This document shows positions 31,253-32,149 of a stretch of DNA of 32,149 nt, in pieces. The stretch's first letter is position 1; each line of letters begins with the position of its first letter. Source of the DNA: JABWBR01 sp036741235 (GTDB lineage: Bacteria > Bacteroidota > Bacteroidia > Chitinophagales > Saprospiraceae); contig DAINSQ010000039.1 of NCBI GenBank assembly GCA_036741235.1, positions 1 to 32,149 on the forward strand, read 5' to 3'. Position numbers and translations under genes: made by a program. Under the pieces are notes generated by a model. That model saw nothing but the letters and a program-made list of their open reading frames with translations. It ran no database searches and was not told the DNA's origin.

Positions 31253-31645
31253 ATGAAAAGGCGAAGCAAAGTCACAGCTGAATTTAATTTGTCTTCTTCA
31301 ACAGATGTCATTTTTCTGTTGCTGATCTTCTTTATGTTGACCTCTAATTTCGTTGCTGTTCAACCCTTTGAGTTGCCCAAATCCGACTCCAAGACGGTGG
31401 CCGCTACCACAGTGGTGATCAGTATCGACAAAGACGGGGTATTCACTATGGATAATGTTGAAATCGATGCCAGAGCCCTGGATCGACTGCTGCGCACCAA
31501 ATTATCACAGGCAAAAGAGGATAAAGAAGCCACCGTGACGATCGTAGCCGAGGTAGGCACGCCTTTCGAAAATGTGGTAAAGGTTATGAATGCGGCCGCC
31601 CGGCTCAAAGCCAAAGCTATTATCGCCACGCAACCAAATAGTTGA
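31253..31645 (+). CDS. exbD: ExbD/TolR-family protein, first copy
   Basis: The protein has a short cytoplasmic N-terminus, one membrane helix with the essential Asp (SSSTDVIFLLLIFFMLTSN, about residues 14-32) and a periplasmic domain ending in an alpha-beta fold. The length is 130 residues. It follows exbB by 15 bases. The second copy begins one base after its stop, so translation is probably coupled. Confidence 0.9.
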   Translation: MKRRSKVTAEFNLSSSTDVIFLLLIFFMLTSNFVAVQPFELPKSDSKTVAATTVVISIDKDGVFTMDNVEIDARALDRLLRTKLSQAKEDKEATVTIVAEVGTPFENVVKVMNAAARLKAKAIIATQPNS

Positions 31646-31646
31646 T

Positions 31647-32054
31647 ATGGGAATCAAGAAAAGAAACGGCGCTTCAGCTGAGTTTAATATGTCGTCTCTG
31701 ACCGATATTATTTTTCTGCTGCTGATCTTTTTTATGCTTACTTCCGGTCTGGTGGCGCCTAATGCCCTCAATCTCAAACTGCCGGGAAGCTCCCGCTCTA
31801 ATGTGGTGACTTCTTCGCGCATTGACGATGTTCGAATCGCTACCGACGGCCGCTTTTTTCTCAATGGCAAACGCATCGCTTTTCCCGAACTCGAGTCTAT
31901 GCTGAGCCGCAAAGCCCAGTTTAGCCGCGATAAGATCAGTATTACAATTTCTCCAGAATCAGGCACCCCCGTTGAACACGTGGTGAGAATTATGGATATG
32001 GCTATGCGCCTCCAAATTAATGGCATCCTGGCTACGGAGCAACCGGAAGGTTAA
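31647..32054 (+). CDS. exbD: ExbD/TolR-family protein, second copy
   Basis: This second ExbD-like protein of 135 residues shares the membrane motif SSLTDIIFLLLIFFMLTSG with the first but differs in its periplasmic part (LNLKLPGSSRSNVVTSS and SGTPVEHVVRIMDMAMRL). Two unlike ExbD copies after one ExbB are frequent in Bacteroidota and may form a mixed motor. ATG 31647 was chosen because it begins the homology one base after the preceding stop; an earlier in-frame ATG lies inside the first copy. A TonB-type gene may follow beyond the window. Confidence 0.9.
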   Translation: MGIKKRNGASAEFNMSSLTDIIFLLLIFFMLTSGLVAPNALNLKLPGSSRSNVVTSSRIDDVRIATDGRFFLNGKRIAFPELESMLSRKAQFSRDKISITISPESGTPVEHVVRIMDMAMRLQINGILATEQPEG

Positions 32055-32149
32055 TGTGCTGATGTGCTGATGGGTTAATGTGCTGATTATTGTAATTATT
32101 TAATTATTAGCAAATCAGCAAATCAGCAAATCAGCAAATCAGCAAATCA
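32055..32149. repeat. Octamer repeat array with two opposed arms
   Basis: Directly after the second exbD stop come four octamers in exact phase: TGTGCTGA, TGTGCTGA, TGGGTTAA, TGTGCTGA (32055-32086). A 20-base AT spacer follows (32087-32106), then TTAGCAAA and four copies of TCAGCAAA (32107-32146), running to the window edge. The right-arm unit is nearly the reverse complement of the left-arm unit (7 of 8 positions), so the array could fold as a long hairpin and may end the exb transcript. Its full length is not seen. Confidence 0.8.

Overview
The window looks like a chromosomal segment of a Bacteroidota bacterium, probably of the Saprospiria/Chitinophagia side. The lineage is inferred from gene content and from promoter-like TAnnTTTG boxes close to start codons; no rRNA is present to confirm it. 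Telling clusters are a lipoprotein with a DUF1573 domain followed by yajC and a YbbR-like gene, a FadN-type fused beta-oxidation enzyme followed by a thiolase, and ExbB with two ExbD proteins. All three stop codons end normal genes here, so the code appears standard. I see no tRNA, rRNA, CRISPR array, insertion sequence or phage gene.

Layout. 1-814 (-): a family-2 glycosyltransferase with a degenerate DxD region and an in-frame TGA, running off the left edge. 952-4444 (+): a peptide exporter pair, a C39-peptidase ABC transporter and a HlyD-type adaptor, closed by a hairpin. 4507-5904 (-): dihydrolipoyl dehydrogenase, interrupted by one in-frame TAG. 5905-6317: a 413-base gap holding a strong minus-strand terminator and a possible small RNA. 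6318-9539 (-): a divergent Clp/Hsp100-like AAA+ protein. 9626-14009: a housekeeping block (aroK on -, then DUF1573 lipoprotein, yajC, ybbR-like and dnaG on +). 14002-17220 (-): a second divergent Clp-like AAA+ protein, head to head with 17335-19989 (+), a CbbX/SpoVK-type tandem AAA+ protein. 19992-24425 (-): an ArnT-like glycosyltransferase, an RluA pseudouridine synthase and a fused RibF-glycosyltransferase. 24556-26742 (+): Mrp/ApbC, a NifU-like protein and pyrF. 26739-30337 (-): thiolase and the FadN-type enzyme. 30542-32054 (+): exbB, exbD, exbD. 32055-32149: an octamer repeat array with two opposed arms.

The most unusual content is the set of three large AAA+ proteins. The two Clp-like proteins have lost first-ring ATPase residues, lack the second-ring pore-loop aromatic and the Clp-N domain, and carry C-terminal extensions that faintly resemble the PCRF domain of peptide-chain release factors. 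The third protein, divergent from one of them across 114 bases, has two intact AAA+ modules behind a duplicated N-terminal domain of unknown function. I infer that the three may work together; nothing in the window proves it. Other points worth checking are the two in-frame stop codons, the RibF-glycosyltransferase fusion, and the octamer array after the second exbD.
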